Positions 1 through 12,152 are shown, counted from the stretch's first letter. The stretch is DNA of 64,000 nucleotides from Corynebacterium ulceribovis DSM 45146 (GCF_000372445.1 NZ_AQUY01000001.1:279157-343156), one strand, 5' to 3'. Program-made: numbers and translations. Notes: generated by a model not told the origin, from the letters alone.

Positions 1-282
1 AAGCCGCTTGAAGACAAGATCCTGGTTCAGATCAACAAGGCTGAAACCACCACCGCGTCTGGCATTGTTCTGCCAGAATCCGCACAGGAAAAGCCACAGG
101 AAGCAACCGTCATCGCCGTGGGCGCTGGCCGCTTCGACGAAGATGGCGACCGCATCCCAATGGACGTCAAGGAAGGCGACGTAGTCATCTTCTCCAAGTA
201 CGGCGGCACCGAAATCAAGTACCAGGGCGAGGAATACCTGATCCTCTCCCAGCGTGACGTCCTGGCCGTCATCGAAAAGTAA
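1..282 (+). CDS. groES: Co-chaperonin GroES (5' partial)
   Basis: Frame 1 is open from the window edge to TAA at 280-282 and gives the last 93 residues of a ~98-aa GroES. Recognisable family segments are the mobile-loop region ending in [13 protein letters not shown] and the C-terminal core [28 protein letters not shown]. GroES caps the GroEL ring in the cytoplasm. groEL begins 14 bp downstream, so the two form one operon. Only the N-terminus is missing, cut by the window edge. Confidence 0.97.
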   Translation, partial: KPLEDKILVQINKAETTTASGIVLPESAQEKPQEATVIAVGAGRFDEDGDRIPMDVKEGDVVIFSKYGGTEIKYQGEEYLILSQRDVLAVIEK

Positions 283-293
283 GCGGGGCTTGA

Positions 294-1916
<1,623 letters not shown>

Positions 1917-1948
1917 AAGTGGCTAGCCGCTAACCGTGGCCAAAAGTT

Positions 1949-1982
1949 AAGCCCATTGCTTCTGTTCAGAGGCAATGGGCTT
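1949..1982. terminator. Hairpin between convergent groEL and whiB
   Basis: AAGCCCATTGC and GCAATGGGCTT form an 11-bp perfect inverted repeat with an ~11-nt loop, just after groEL and just before the 3' end of the convergent whiB gene. It is followed by a short T-rich stretch, so it probably terminates groESL and may act in both directions. Confidence 0.75.
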
Positions 1983-1990
1983 TGGTGTTG

Positions 1991-2287
1991 CTAAACGACG
2001 ATGCGGCGGCGGGAGCGTGGGCGCAAGATGGCGTCGCGCTCGGATTCACTCATGCCGCCCCAGATGCCGTACGGCTCGCCGACAGACAGCGCGTGACGGC
2101 GGCACTGGGTGAGAACAGGGCATTCACGGCAGATGGCCTTGGCACGAGCTTCGCGCTGAGCGCGTGCGCGGCCCCGTTCGCCATCTGGGTGGAAAAAGAC
2201 CGACGAGTCAGCTCCGCGGCAAGATCCTGCGAGTTGCCAATCCCATACATCGGCATTTGGACCCGGAAGCTGGCGTGGTTGCGGCAT
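1991..2287 (-). CDS. whcB: WhiB3/WhcB-type iron-sulfur regulator
   Basis: A 98-aa WhiB-family protein. The start MPQPRQLPGPNAD and the segment FFHPDGERGRARAQREARAK closely match mycobacterial WhiB3. Four cysteines (one in SCRG, two in CREC, one in TQC) are placed to hold a [4Fe-4S] cluster, followed by the YGIWGG turn and an Arg-rich C-terminal tail (RPRSRRR) for DNA binding. WhiB3 senses redox state and nitric oxide and works with the primary sigma factor. A strong RBS (GAGGAGA) sits 7 nt before the ATG. The position between groEL1 and sigD matches M. tuberculosis Rv3416 and C. glutamicum cg0695 (whcB). Confidence 0.93.
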   Translation of the reverse strand: MPQPRQLPGPNADVWDWQLAGSCRGADSSVFFHPDGERGRARAQREARAKAICRECPVLTQCRRHALSVGEPYGIWGGMSESERDAILRPRSRRRIVV

Positions 2288-2496
2288 TAGCGTTTCTCCT
2301 CAACGTGTTTGACATTCAGAGCGGTCGCTCCGTTTGCTCACAAGGAGTAAGTGTGGGATTAGTTTATGAACGAAAGGTAAAGTGTATGCTGCAAACAAGT
2401 TACCTTAGAGTTTTATTGGGTTAAATGCGGCCGCCTACCTGCATGGATGTGCCATTCTTAACGATTGGTGAACATTTGGAAAGGTGCGCTTGTGGG

Positions 2497-2524
2497 TTGC
2501 TCATGTGAAGGCAAGGCGTAGGAT
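2497..2524 (+). promoter_or_regulatory. Putative sigD promoter
   Basis: TTGCTC at 2497-2502 and TAGGAT at 2519-2524 are spaced 16 bp and lie just before the sigD ATG at 2537. The 249-bp divergent whiB-sigD region is visibly more AT-rich than its surroundings. Inference from hexamer match only. Confidence 0.4.
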
Positions 2525-2536
2525 ACCCTAGAGGAT

Positions 2537-3094
2537 ATGGATGAAATCGAGGTGCAACTAGCGCCGCTGGTGCCAGCTGCACAGCGGGGCGACCGCGCGG
2601 CGCTACAACAGCTGGTGGGGCTCATTCATCCTTTCGTTGTTCGGTACTGCCGCGCTCGAATTGGCTCAGTGCAACACGTGACTGCGGACGACGTCGCCCA
2701 AGAAGTCAGCCTTGCTGTCGCAACCTCGATTAGCCGCTATGTCAACCGCGGCAAACCCTTCATGGCTTTCGTCTACGGGATCGCTTCCCACAAGGTCGCT
2801 GACGCCCACCGTGCTCGCGGCCGAGACCGCACGAATCCCGTTGATGAGATTCCAGAGTCAGTCGACCAGGGCGTTACTCCCGAAGAGCGAACTTTGCAGA
2901 TCGACAGTAGTAACAGAATGATGCAGCTGCTCGATGAACTAAGTGATAAGGCGCGCGAGATCGTCATCTTACGTGTGCTGGTTGGTCTTTCCGCAGATGA
3001 AACCGCAGAAATTGTGGGAAGCAACGCCGGTGCAGTACGGGTGGCGCAGCACCGAGCTCTAGAAAAACTTCGAAAGCTTCTTGCTGAACAATGA
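2537..3094 (+). CDS. sigD: ECF RNA polymerase sigma factor SigD
   Basis: A 185-aa group 4 sigma factor. Region 2 spans roughly residues 30-95, including VTADDVAQEVSLAVATSISRY and FVYGIASHKVADAHRARGRDR. Region 4 is near 130-180 (LLDELSDKAREIVILRVLVGLSADETAEIVGSNAGAVRVAQHRALEKLRKLL, helix-turn-helix). The next gene encodes its membrane anti-sigma factor RsdA, as in M. tuberculosis and C. glutamicum, where SigD controls cell-envelope genes. ATG at 2537 has only a very close GAGGA, so the message may be nearly leaderless. Confidence 0.93.
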   Translation: MDEIEVQLAPLVPAAQRGDRAALQQLVGLIHPFVVRYCRARIGSVQHVTADDVAQEVSLAVATSISRYVNRGKPFMAFVYGIASHKVADAHRARGRDRTNPVDEIPESVDQGVTPEERTLQIDSSNRMMQLLDELSDKAREIVILRVLVGLSADETAEIVGSNAGAVRVAQHRALEKLRKLLAEQ

Positions 3095-3178
3095 TCTCGA
3101 CAGCGCAGCCTTCACCGTGACAATGCCCACAATCAACCAGATAACCGAACCAGATCTGAACTACAGGAGGTGAGCCAA

Positions 3179-4096
3179 ATGAACCGTGAAATCGGAGACG
3201 ACCACAATGTTTTCCACTTGTCCGATGACGAACTCGCGCGGACTGATGAGCTATTGACCCAGCTGTCGCAGGGTAGCGGCAGCAACGATGAACTAACGAC
3301 AATGCTGGCACAACTGCGAAACGACGTGTGTCAGGATATCCCAGCTGCACCTGATGTCAGCGCAATTTTTGCGACCGCAGGTTCTGGCTCCCATGACGAA
3401 CTGGCTGCGCGTCGCAAGCGCCGCATGCCAGCGTGGGCTTCTGGGTTCTTCGGTGCGGCTGCCGCCTCCGCTCTCATCCTTGGCTCCGGCTCAGTGATTC
3501 ACGCCGCCAAGCCGGGCGATGCGCTGTGGTCTGCTAACCAAGCAATTTTCGGCTCTAATGAGTCCGACCGCGATGTCGTCGAATTGGCCAGCACTCTGCA
3601 GCAAGCCGAGCAGGCTTCGAAGGATGGCGACGCAGACGCAGCGCAGGAACTATTAGCGCAAGCGCATGCGTTGCTGGAGAAGCTGAATAAGCAGCAGCGT
3701 TCGGAGTGGGAAGGTCAGTTGAAGGACTCCGAGTCCCTCATTAATGAACCGTCGGCCACTTCGCCGGAACGTACCACTGCAAGGAAGTCGAAAGAGAAGG
3801 AAGCCGCTCCTGCGGAGACTTCGTCGGAAACGGCGACTGTGACCGTCACGGAAACCACTACGGTTACCGAAACGGAAACCACAACGCAGCGCCGTCCTAC
3901 TTCCGAGGCACCGACCACGCGTCAGCCAGACCTGCGGTTGGAGCCACGGCCGGAGCCAGCTGAGCCGCGGCCAGCACCGACCACAACGACGTCGAAGCCG
4001 ACCTACTCTGCGCCTGCTACCCCTGAAGAAGACGGTGCAGACGAGAACTACACCAACAGTCGGCCATCGTCGCAGCTACACAGCACTACTCGTTAG
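3179..4096 (+). CDS. rsdA: Anti-sigma-D factor RsdA
   Basis: A 305-aa membrane-bound anti-sigma factor. The N-terminal ~80 residues (FHLSDDELARTDELLTQL...) form the sigma-binding part. One membrane helix follows near 85-110 (ASGFFGAAAASALILGSG), then a long extracellular part with a helical region and a Thr/Glu/Pro-rich tail (TVTVTETTTVTETETTT). An in-frame GTG at 3170 would add three residues but lies inside the Shine-Dalgarno AGGAGG (3165-3170), so ATG at 3179 is the start. It lies 84 bp after sigD, and the pair is expected to be co-transcribed. Confidence 0.9.
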   Translation: MNREIGDDHNVFHLSDDELARTDELLTQLSQGSGSNDELTTMLAQLRNDVCQDIPAAPDVSAIFATAGSGSHDELAARRKRRMPAWASGFFGAAAASALILGSGSVIHAAKPGDALWSANQAIFGSNESDRDVVELASTLQQAEQASKDGDADAAQELLAQAHALLEKLNKQQRSEWEGQLKDSESLINEPSATSPERTTARKSKEKEAAPAETSSETATVTVTETTTVTETETTTQRRPTSEAPTTRQPDLRLEPRPEPAEPRPAPTTTTSKPTYSAPATPEEDGADENYTNSRPSSQLHSTTR

Positions 4097-4516
4097 TTAA
4101 CGCCCGAACCAGCGACGGCTGCGTCGGCCATGCACAAACCCGACGCAGTAGTCCCAGGAGACGTAGCGCTCTTCTTCGGGCTCAAAGATTGGTTCATGTG
4201 GCGGCATCGGCCGCCCAGCCAATAGCCCCATCATGTGCTCTTCGAGCAAGTCCCAATCGAAGAAGTGGGGCGCATTGCAATCGTCGCAATGCACAACCAC
4301 GCCGCGTTCACCTTGGGCGCCTAGCGTGGCGCGCGCTTCCCGCAGCACAGCTAGGTCATGTTCAATCTCGGCGCGTTCCTGGGCAGTTAACGCCACAGGC
4401 TGCATCTCGTCGAAGTCGAATTCGACACCGAAATTGTCTTCCGACCCCGGCACAGCGTCGTATTTGCCGTTGAACGGGTCGGGTGGCATTCGGTCGTCAA
4501 AATGGTTGGCACTCAC
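4097..4516 (-). CDS. DUF5319 protein (Rv3412-like)
   Basis: About 139 aa, cytoplasmic, no membrane segment. Recognisable parts are MPPDPFNGKYD near the N-terminus, a CDDCNAPHFFDWDLLEEHM segment with a Cys pair and nearby His that could bind a metal, and EERYVSWDYCVGFVHGRR near the end. The family is uncharacterised but is conserved between rsdA and guaB in mycobacteria and corynebacteria. GTG at 4516 is preferred because TACGGT lies exactly 7 nt upstream (leaderless pattern); a GTG at 4525 would add three residues. It abuts rsdA tail to tail with no gap. Confidence 0.82.
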   Translation of the reverse strand: MSANHFDDRMPPDPFNGKYDAVPGSEDNFGVEFDFDEMQPVALTAQERAEIEHDLAVLREARATLGAQGERGVVVHCDDCNAPHFFDWDLLEEHMMGLLAGRPMPPHEPIFEPEEERYVSWDYCVGFVHGRRSRRWFGR

Positions 4517-4585
4517 AGCAACCACCGTAGCCGATTGCCTCTGTCGAGTCGGTTTCTGGCAGTTTGCGCTTTGGGGGTACCATGA

Positions 4586-6151
<1,566 letters not shown>

Positions 6152-6190
6152 GAATCAGCGTTAGACCTAGCGTTAAGAAGAGGAATCTGC

Positions 6191-7336
6191 ATGCGTGAAA
6201 TGATTGAGTTCGGAACCGGCCGGTCGGCTCGCCGCACCTGGCCGCTGTCCAGCATCGGAATTGTGCCTGCCCGCCGAGCCCGAAGCTCCCGGGACGTCGA
6301 CCTTACGTGGAAGATCGACGCCTATTCATTTGATGCACCAGTTCTGACCCACCCGACCGACGCAATTGTGTCGCCGGATATGGCTATCGAATTCTCCAAG
6401 CAGGGCGGCCTAGCCGTCCTCAACGGCGAAGGCCTGTGGGCACGGCACGCTGACCCAGAGGAGGCCTTGGCCCGTGTGGTCGCCGCCGCTGAAGATGATG
6501 TGCTGAATTACCCTTCTTCCCACGCCAATGCGGTGTTGCAGGAACTGCATAAGGCACCAATTGTGCCGGAGCTGCTGGCCGAACGCGTCAGCCAGATCCG
6601 CGAATCCGGCGCCACCACTGCAGTGCGGGTCTCCCCGCAGCGGGCAGCCGAGCTGACCCCAATTTTGGTGAAGGCCGGCGTGGAGCTGCTCATTATCCAG
6701 GGCACGTTGGTGTCGGCTGACTACGTTCAGCCTTCCGGTGAGCCGCTGGATATGGGCGCGTTTATCCGCAGCGTGGATGTGCCTGTCATTGTCGGCGGCG
6801 TGTTGGATTACCACACTGCACTGCACTTGATGCGGGCCGGCGCCGTGGGCGTCATCGTGGGTTCTGGTTCCACCGCAATGCAGGAAACCTACGGCATTGA
6901 GGTCGGTATGGCTACCGCGATTGCTGATGTGGTTGCTGCCCGCCGTGAGCACCTGGATGAGACCGGTGGCCGCTATGTCCATGTCATCGCGGATGGTGAA
7001 ATCGACACTGCTGGCGATATTGCCCGCGCTTTGGCATGTGGCGCCGACGCGGTGGCCCTTGGAGCTCCGCTGGCTGCTGCGAAGGAAGCTCCTGGTCAAG
7101 GCTGGTTCTGGCCATCGTCGGCTGCGCACCCAAAGTACCCGCGTGGGTTTGTCTCCCTGGTGGAGGAGCACGCTGAAGGTGCAGAGGTCCAGTCGCTGGA
7201 AGAGATTCTGCATGGCCCGTCGTCGGCTGCGTTTGGTACCGCAAACCTCATCGGTGGTCTCAAGCGTGCGATGGCAAAATGCGGTTTCACCAATGTGAAG
7301 TCTTTCCAGAAGGTAAATTTGAGCATTACCGGTTAG
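6191..7336 (+). CDS. guaB3: GuaB3 family IMP dehydrogenase-related protein
   Basis: A 381-aa barrel protein of the IMPDH/GMP-reductase superfamily without CBS domains. It starts MREMIEFGTGRSARRTWPLSSIGIVPARR, typical of the actinobacterial GuaB3 subfamily, and keeps the phosphate-binding GAVGVIVGSGS. The IMPDH catalytic-Cys loop is not conserved (GSGSTAMQ in its place), so it is not a standard IMPDH; its reaction is not established. A good RBS (AGAGGA) sits 7 nt upstream. It lies in the guaB operon as in other corynebacteria. Confidence 0.92.
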   Translation: MREMIEFGTGRSARRTWPLSSIGIVPARRARSSRDVDLTWKIDAYSFDAPVLTHPTDAIVSPDMAIEFSKQGGLAVLNGEGLWARHADPEEALARVVAAAEDDVLNYPSSHANAVLQELHKAPIVPELLAERVSQIRESGATTAVRVSPQRAAELTPILVKAGVELLIIQGTLVSADYVQPSGEPLDMGAFIRSVDVPVIVGGVLDYHTALHLMRAGAVGVIVGSGSTAMQETYGIEVGMATAIADVVAARREHLDETGGRYVHVIADGEIDTAGDIARALACGADAVALGAPLAAAKEAPGQGWFWPSSAAHPKYPRGFVSLVEEHAEGAEVQSLEEILHGPSSAAFGTANLIGGLKRAMAKCGFTNVKSFQKVNLSITG

Positions 7337-7360
7337 GTCTGACCTCATAACAGTTCCCTC

Positions 7361-7393
7361 GGCAGGCCTTTCACACATTTCGGGAGGCCTGCC
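7361..7393 (+). promoter_or_regulatory. Inverted repeat covering RBS and abutting TTG start
   Basis: GGCAGGCCT (7361-7369) and AGGCCTGCC (7385-7393) are perfect 9-bp complements with a 15-nt loop. The 3' arm contains part of the only Shine-Dalgarno (GGGAGG, 7382-7387) and ends on the base before the TTG start at 7394. It may act as a guaB3 terminator, as a translation-limiting hairpin for the oxidase, or both. There is no clear U-run. Confidence 0.6.
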
Positions 7394-9118
7394 TTGTCAT
7401 ATGATTACGACGTTCTTGTCATCGGTTCTGGTTTCGGCGGTTCCGTCGCCGCGCTCCGGCTAACGGAGAAGGGCTACCGCGTCGGTGTTCTGGAAGCTGG
7501 GCGCCGATTCACCGATGAACAGTTCGCGAAAACCAGCTGGCGGCTGCACAAGTACGTGTGGGCCCCGAAACTCGGCCTATTCGGAATCCAGCGCATCCAT
7601 CTGCTGCGTGATGTCATGATTTTGGCAGGCGCCGGTGTCGGTGGCGGTTCCCTTAACTACGCGAACACCCTGTATCAGCCGCCGTCCCCATTCTTCCAGG
7701 ATAAGCAGTGGGCAGATATCACCGATTGGGAATCTGAGTTGGCGCCCTACTATGACCAGGCAAAACGCATGCTTGGCGTCGTCACCAACCCCACGATGAC
7801 CCCTTCCGATGTCGTCATGAAGTCCGTCGCCGAGGACATGGGCGTGGCCGACACCTTTGGCCCCACCCCAGTTGGTGTGTTCTTCGGCGCGAAAACCGGT
7901 GGTGAGGGCGCCCCCGGCGATACCGTTGCCGACCCATACTTTGGCGGGGCAGGCCCGGACCGGACAGCATGTATTGAATGCGGCGAATGCATGACTGGGT
8001 GTCGTCACAACGCAAAAAATACCTTGCTGAAGAACTACCTGTACCTTGCGGAAAAAGGCGGGGCACAAATCCTGGAACGCACCACGGTGACCGGATTGCG
8101 GCCGCAAGCTGACGGCAGTTGGCAGGTCATTACAGAACGCACCGGCCGGTGGTTCGGCAAGTCGAAACGGACCTTCACCGCCGGGCAGGTCATTGTTGCC
8201 GCAGGGTCGTGGGGTACGCAGAGCCTGCTGCATAGGGAGCTTAATGACGGTCACCTGGAGCGCATGTCGCCACGGCTGGGCTACCTGACCCGAACCAACT
8301 CAGAGGCAATTTTGGGCGCCATGCGCTCAAAGGTCGATCCGAAGCGGGATTTCTCGGAAGGTGTGGCGATTACCTCGTCGTTCTTCCCGGAGCCGCATAC
8401 CCATATTGAACCGGTGCGCTACGGGCGCGGCTCGAACGCCATTGCGGTGCTGCAGACGCTGCAAACTGATGGCGGTCCGGGCGGGCCACGCTGGTGGAAA
8501 CTGGTGAAGTCGCTGGTGAAGCAGCCAAGTTTGATTCTGCAGCTGGCGAATCTGCGGAAGTGGTCACAGCGTACGGTGATTGCCTTGGTGATGCAGAATT
8601 CGGATAATTCGCTGACCACCTTCCTGAAAAAGATTGGTCCGCTGCGGATGCTGTCGTCGAAGCAAGGGGAGGGGCAACCGAACCCGGCGTGGATTCCGGC
8701 GGGCAATGAAGCCAATGCGCGGGCCGCTGAGAAGATTGGGGGCATTGCTGGCGGCACCTGGGGTGAGATTTTCAATGTGCCGCTGACCGCGCACTTTATC
8801 GGTGGCGCCCCGATTTCGGAGAGTCCGGCGCGCGGTGTGGTGGACCCATATAACCGGGTGTGGGGCTATCCGACGCTGCACATTACGGACGGGTCGACGA
8901 TGCCTGCGAACCCCGGGGTGAATCCGTCGCTGTCGATTACGGCAATTGCGGAACGGGCGATGGCACTGTGGCCGAATAAGGGGCAGGCGGATGCCCGGCC
9001 GGAGCAGGGCGCAGGCTATGAGTCGGTGGCACCGGTAGCTCCGGAGCAGCCGATGGTGCCGAAGGGTGCGTCGGGTGCGTTGCGGCTGCCGATGCCGAAG
9101 GTGCGGAAGCGGAGTTAG
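7394..9118 (+). CDS. GMC-family oxidoreductase (ChoD-like)
   Basis: A 574-aa FAD-dependent oxidoreductase. The Rossmann FAD site is DVLVIGSGFGGSVAALRLTEKG near residue 5. A Cys cluster CIECGECMTGCRHNAKNT (CX2CX2CX3C) lies near residue 200. The C-terminal FAD motif is LHITDGSTMPANPGVNPSLSITAIAERAM, followed by a ~45-aa Pro/Ala tail. Orthologues in this guaB3-guaA gap are annotated cholesterol oxidase-like (ChoD, Rv3409c), but true sterol substrates are unproven. The start is TTG at 7394 with GGGAGG 6 nt upstream, inside a hairpin. Confidence 0.88.
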   Translation: MSYDYDVLVIGSGFGGSVAALRLTEKGYRVGVLEAGRRFTDEQFAKTSWRLHKYVWAPKLGLFGIQRIHLLRDVMILAGAGVGGGSLNYANTLYQPPSPFFQDKQWADITDWESELAPYYDQAKRMLGVVTNPTMTPSDVVMKSVAEDMGVADTFGPTPVGVFFGAKTGGEGAPGDTVADPYFGGAGPDRTACIECGECMTGCRHNAKNTLLKNYLYLAEKGGAQILERTTVTGLRPQADGSWQVITERTGRWFGKSKRTFTAGQVIVAAGSWGTQSLLHRELNDGHLERMSPRLGYLTRTNSEAILGAMRSKVDPKRDFSEGVAITSSFFPEPHTHIEPVRYGRGSNAIAVLQTLQTDGGPGGPRWWKLVKSLVKQPSLILQLANLRKWSQRTVIALVMQNSDNSLTTFLKKIGPLRMLSSKQGEGQPNPAWIPAGNEANARAAEKIGGIAGGTWGEIFNVPLTAHFIGGAPISESPARGVVDPYNRVWGYPTLHITDGSTMPANPGVNPSLSITAIAERAMALWPNKGQADARPEQGAGYESVAPVAPEQPMVPKGASGALRLPMPKVRKRS

Positions 9119-9131
9119 CTGCTGCGGCTGG

Positions 9132-9145
9132 TATTATTTTGACTT
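9132..9145 (+). promoter_or_regulatory. Extended -10 promoter of leaderless guaA
   Basis: TATTAT at 9132-9137, preceded by TGG (an extended -10), lies 8 nt before GTG 9146. No Shine-Dalgarno is present, so guaA is probably transcribed from the start codon itself. Confidence 0.6.
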
Positions 9146-10714
9146 GTGACTGAACAGGCTCATCGTCCCGTACTTGTAGTTGACTTTGGCGCGCAATATG
9201 CCCAGCTCATTGCGCGCCGGGTGCGCGAAGCGAACATCTATTCTGAGGTGATTCCGCATACCGCCACCGTGGAAGAAATCCGTGCCAAGGACCCAATTGC
9301 TCTGGTCCTGTCGGGCGGTCCGTCGTCGGTGTATGCCGAGGGCGCGCCATCGCTGGATCCGGAAGTGTTGAAGCTGGGGCTACCAGTATTCGGTATTTGC
9401 TACGGCTTCCAGGCGATGACCTATGCGCTCGGTGGCACCGTGGCGCAGACCAAGACCCGGGAATACGGCCGGACTCGCATGTCCGTTAAGGGCGGCGAGC
9501 TGCACCAGGGGCTGGATGAGGGCCACCAGGTGTGGATGAGCCACTCCGATTCGGTGACCGCAGCGCCAGAAGGCTTTGAGGTCACTGCCAGCACTGACGG
9601 CGCGCCGGTTGCTGCCTTTGAGTGCAAGGACCTGAAGATGGCAGGCGTGCAGTACCACCCTGAGGTGCTGCACTCGCCGTTTGGCCAGCAGGTGCTGGTG
9701 CGCTTTTTGACGGAATTTGCTGGTCTGGAGCAGAACTGGACTGCGGCGAATATTGCCGAAGAGCTGATTGAAGCTGTGCGGGAGCAGATTGGCTCAGAAG
9801 GCCGCGCCATTTGTGGTCTGTCCGGTGGCATCGACTCCGCTGTGGCTGCTGCTTTGGTGCAGCGCGCCATTGGCGACCGTCTGACTTGCGTCTTCGTGGA
9901 CCACGGTTTGCTGCGCGCTGGTGAGCGTGAGCAGGTGGAGAAGGACTTTGTGGCTGCGACCGGCGCCAAGCTGGTGACCGTCGATGAGCGCAAGGCTTTC
10001 CTGGATAAGCTGGCGGGCATCTCTGAGCCAGAGGCTAAGCGTAAGGCGATTGGCGCGGAGTTCATCCGTTCCTTCGAGCGTGCCGTCGCCGGCGTGCTGT
10101 CCGATGCGCCGGAAGGCTCCAGCGTGGACTTCCTGGTGCAGGGCACCTTGTACCCAGACGTTGTTGAATCCGGTGGCGGTTCAGGTACCGCGAATATTAA
10201 GTCGCACCACAACGTCGGCGGCCTGCCAGACGACGTGGAATTCGAGCTGGTGGAGCCACTGCGCGCTCTGTTTAAGGATGAGGTTCGTGCGGTTGGCCGT
10301 GAGCTGGGGCTGCCGGAAGAGATTGTGAACCGTCAGCCGTTCCCAGGCCCAGGCTTGGGTATCCGCATTATCGGTGAAGTCACTGAGGAGCGCCTGGAGA
10401 TTCTGCGTCAGGCAGACCTGATTGCGCGCACTGAGCTGACCGCAGCTGGCTTGGACGATGTCATCTGGCAGTGCCCAGTGGTGCTGCTGGCGGACGTCCG
10501 CTCGGTGGGTGTGCAGGGTGATGGCCGTACCTACGGTCACCCAATTGTGCTGCGTCCAGTGACTTCTGAGGATGCGATGACCGCGGACTGGACCCGCGTG
10601 CCATTTGACGTGTTGGAGAAGATCTCCACTCGCATCACCAATGAGGTGGCGGAAGTTAACCGAGTCGTTTTGGATGTTACGTCCAAGCCACCAGGAACCA
10701 TTGAATGGGAGTAG
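9146..10714 (+). CDS. guaA: GMP synthase (glutamine-hydrolysing)
   Basis: A 522-aa enzyme that aminates XMP to GMP with ATP and glutamine. The N-terminal class I amidotransferase has the catalytic Cys in [15 protein letters not shown] and the His/Glu in YHPEV. The ATP-pyrophosphatase domain has the P-loop [14 protein letters not shown] near residue 225. The C-terminal dimerisation domain ends [13 protein letters not shown], exactly as expected for the family. Start is GTG with a leaderless-type promoter. mhuD follows after 9 bp. Confidence 0.97.
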   Translation: MTEQAHRPVLVVDFGAQYAQLIARRVREANIYSEVIPHTATVEEIRAKDPIALVLSGGPSSVYAEGAPSLDPEVLKLGLPVFGICYGFQAMTYALGGTVAQTKTREYGRTRMSVKGGELHQGLDEGHQVWMSHSDSVTAAPEGFEVTASTDGAPVAAFECKDLKMAGVQYHPEVLHSPFGQQVLVRFLTEFAGLEQNWTAANIAEELIEAVREQIGSEGRAICGLSGGIDSAVAAALVQRAIGDRLTCVFVDHGLLRAGEREQVEKDFVAATGAKLVTVDERKAFLDKLAGISEPEAKRKAIGAEFIRSFERAVAGVLSDAPEGSSVDFLVQGTLYPDVVESGGGSGTANIKSHHNVGGLPDDVEFELVEPLRALFKDEVRAVGRELGLPEEIVNRQPFPGPGLGIRIIGEVTEERLEILRQADLIARTELTAAGLDDVIWQCPVVLLADVRSVGVQGDGRTYGHPIVLRPVTSEDAMTADWTRVPFDVLEKISTRITNEVAEVNRVVLDVTSKPPGTIEWE

Positions 10715-10723
10715 CCTGCAGTC

Positions 10724-11044
10724 ATGAGCATCGTCAAAATTAACGCTATTGAAATTCCAGAAGGCCACGGCGAAGAGCTGGAGCGTCGCTTTGTCGCGAA
10801 CTCTGGTTCCGTGCAAGACTTCCCAGGTTTTATCCGTTTCCAGCTGCTGCGCCCAACTGCCGGTGAAAAGCGCTACTTCGTCTACACTGAGTGGGAGACT
10901 GAAGAGGCGTATGTCGCGTGGCGGGAAAGCCGCGGCGGTCAGGCGCATGGCCGTGGGGAAGAGGGCGGAAAGCCGCGTAAACCAGTTGCTACTGGCGCGT
11001 CGCTGCTGGAGTTCGATGTCGCGTTGGACGTTGTTGCGGAGTAG
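10724..11044 (+). CDS. mhuD: MhuD-type haem-degrading monooxygenase
   Basis: A 106-aa ABM-fold protein. It aligns by eye almost end to end with M. tuberculosis MhuD (Rv3592): start MSIVKINAIEIPEG, middle FQLLRP..GEKRYFVYTEWE, end PVATGASLLEFDVALDV. The residues that define haem catalysis are at the same numbers: Asn7, Phe23, Trp66 and the axial His75. MhuD opens haem to mycobilin and frees iron without releasing CO. It sits 9 bp after guaA, so it is probably read through from guaA, an unexpected place for an iron-acquisition enzyme. Confidence is high for family, moderate for mycobilin as product. Confidence 0.88.
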   Translation: MSIVKINAIEIPEGHGEELERRFVANSGSVQDFPGFIRFQLLRPTAGEKRYFVYTEWETEEAYVAWRESRGGQAHGRGEEGGKPRKPVATGASLLEFDVALDVVAE

Positions 11045-11101
11045 ACCACCTTCCGCGGGGTAGTCCCGGATAGTGCACTATTTCGATAGGGCTGCATGTT
11101 G

Positions 11102-11139
11102 CCGCCGCTTGGAGATTAACTCTCTGAGCGGCGGTTTTA
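11102..11139 (+). terminator. Rho-independent terminator after mhuD
   Basis: CCGCCGCT (11102-11109) pairs with AGCGGCGG (11127-11134), extended inside by GAGA/TCTC, and is followed by TTTT. This is a canonical terminator for the guaA-mhuD unit. Confidence 0.85.
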
Positions 11140-11176
11140 CCTTTTCTGAGCAAGCCTTTCCTGCCCACTTGCATGT

Positions 11177-11192
11177 TCGAAAATATGTTCGC
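11177..11192. promoter_or_regulatory. LexA (SOS) box upstream of imuA'
   Basis: TCGAAAATATGTTCGC closely matches the actinobacterial LexA operator (TCGAA(C/A)ANNTGTTCGA), differing only at the last base and the inner half-site. It is ~100 bp before imuA', as expected for an SOS-induced operon. Confidence 0.8.
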
Positions 11193-11294
11193 TAATGTGG
11201 GGTTTGGTTGTCAGTTCAGGCAGCTACACTACGCAGCAGAACAGCACAGGTAACGGCACAGGTCGGGCACTAGCGAGTGGGGAAGGGGGAAATC

Positions 11295-12152
11295 ATGAAC
11301 AGTACTGCGGCTACGCAGCCGACGCAGTTGGCTACCGAACTGTCGGGGCTAGATAAGGCTGAACGTATTGCGGCGCTACGCACCAAGATGCGTCGCTGGG
11401 GCACCGATGTCGTCGAGTTCCCAGCGGCTGCCTCAGCTCCCACTTCGGCGGCTACCTCGCCGTCGGCCACTTCGGCGCCCACCTCGCCGGTGGCTTCCGT
11501 GTCAGCGGAATCCCCCACGGACCCTACGGCATTGCCGGTGCCATCTGGCCTGCGTGCGCTATTCACTGCCTCGGGTATGCCTGGCGGGCTGCCTATCGGC
11601 GGCGTCAGCACTATTGACCGCCCCGGCATGGTCCAAGCTGCGCTCATCGCAGCGGTGACCAGTCAGGGCAAGCATGTCGCCATCATTAACGAACCAGAAC
11701 TATCACTGGCTACAGTTGCCGACCTTGGCGGCGACCTCACCCGAATTGCCGTCATCCCCGATGCCGGTGACAGTCCCCTTGATATTGCCGCAGTCCTGAT
11801 TGAAGGCGTTGACCTTGTCACCGGCTACCTCCCGCGCACCACCATGACCCGTGCCCGGCCGATTGATTCCCGGTTACGCAGCCACAACTCCGCCCTATTG
11901 CTTATTGACGGATATTGGCCATCGATCCAACTACAGATCCACAGTGAGTTAGCGCAGGTCGCGGGCCTAGGAGTGGGGCATGGGCGCATTCGGCAACTGG
12001 AATGGGATGTGCGGCTGCAGGCTAAATCTGGATTACAGGCCACCACCCGGTGGAGTCCTAGTCTGGACACAGCTGAGGCAGCTTCAGCAGCAGTGCCTGC
12101 CTCAGCAGTGGAGACAGCTTCGGCAGCAGTGCCACTACGGTTGGCCAGGTGA
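11295..12152 (+). CDS. imuA': ImuA'-like mutasome protein
   Basis: A 285-aa protein of the actinobacterial ImuA' type (Rv3395c-like), a divergent RecA-fold partner that helps ImuB and DnaE2 copy damaged DNA. The core LRALFTASGMPGGLPIGGVSTID..GMVQAALIAAVTSQGKHVAIINEPE resembles a RecA Walker A region without an intact GxxxxGKT. Residues ~40-70 are an Ala/Ser/Thr/Pro-rich linker, and the C-terminus contains two near-identical copies of an ASAAVP segment. GTG at 11277 is in frame, but ATG 11295 follows GGAAGGGGGA closely and is preferred. One copy of the 10-mer CTTATTGACG is at 11901-11910 (LIDG). It overlaps imuB by 4 bp. Confidence 0.87.
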   Translation: MNSTAATQPTQLATELSGLDKAERIAALRTKMRRWGTDVVEFPAAASAPTSAATSPSATSAPTSPVASVSAESPTDPTALPVPSGLRALFTASGMPGGLPIGGVSTIDRPGMVQAALIAAVTSQGKHVAIINEPELSLATVADLGGDLTRIAVIPDAGDSPLDIAAVLIEGVDLVTGYLPRTTMTRARPIDSRLRSHNSALLLIDGYWPSIQLQIHSELAQVAGLGVGHGRIRQLEWDVRLQAKSGLQATTRWSPSLDTAEAASAAVPASAVETASAAVPLRLAR

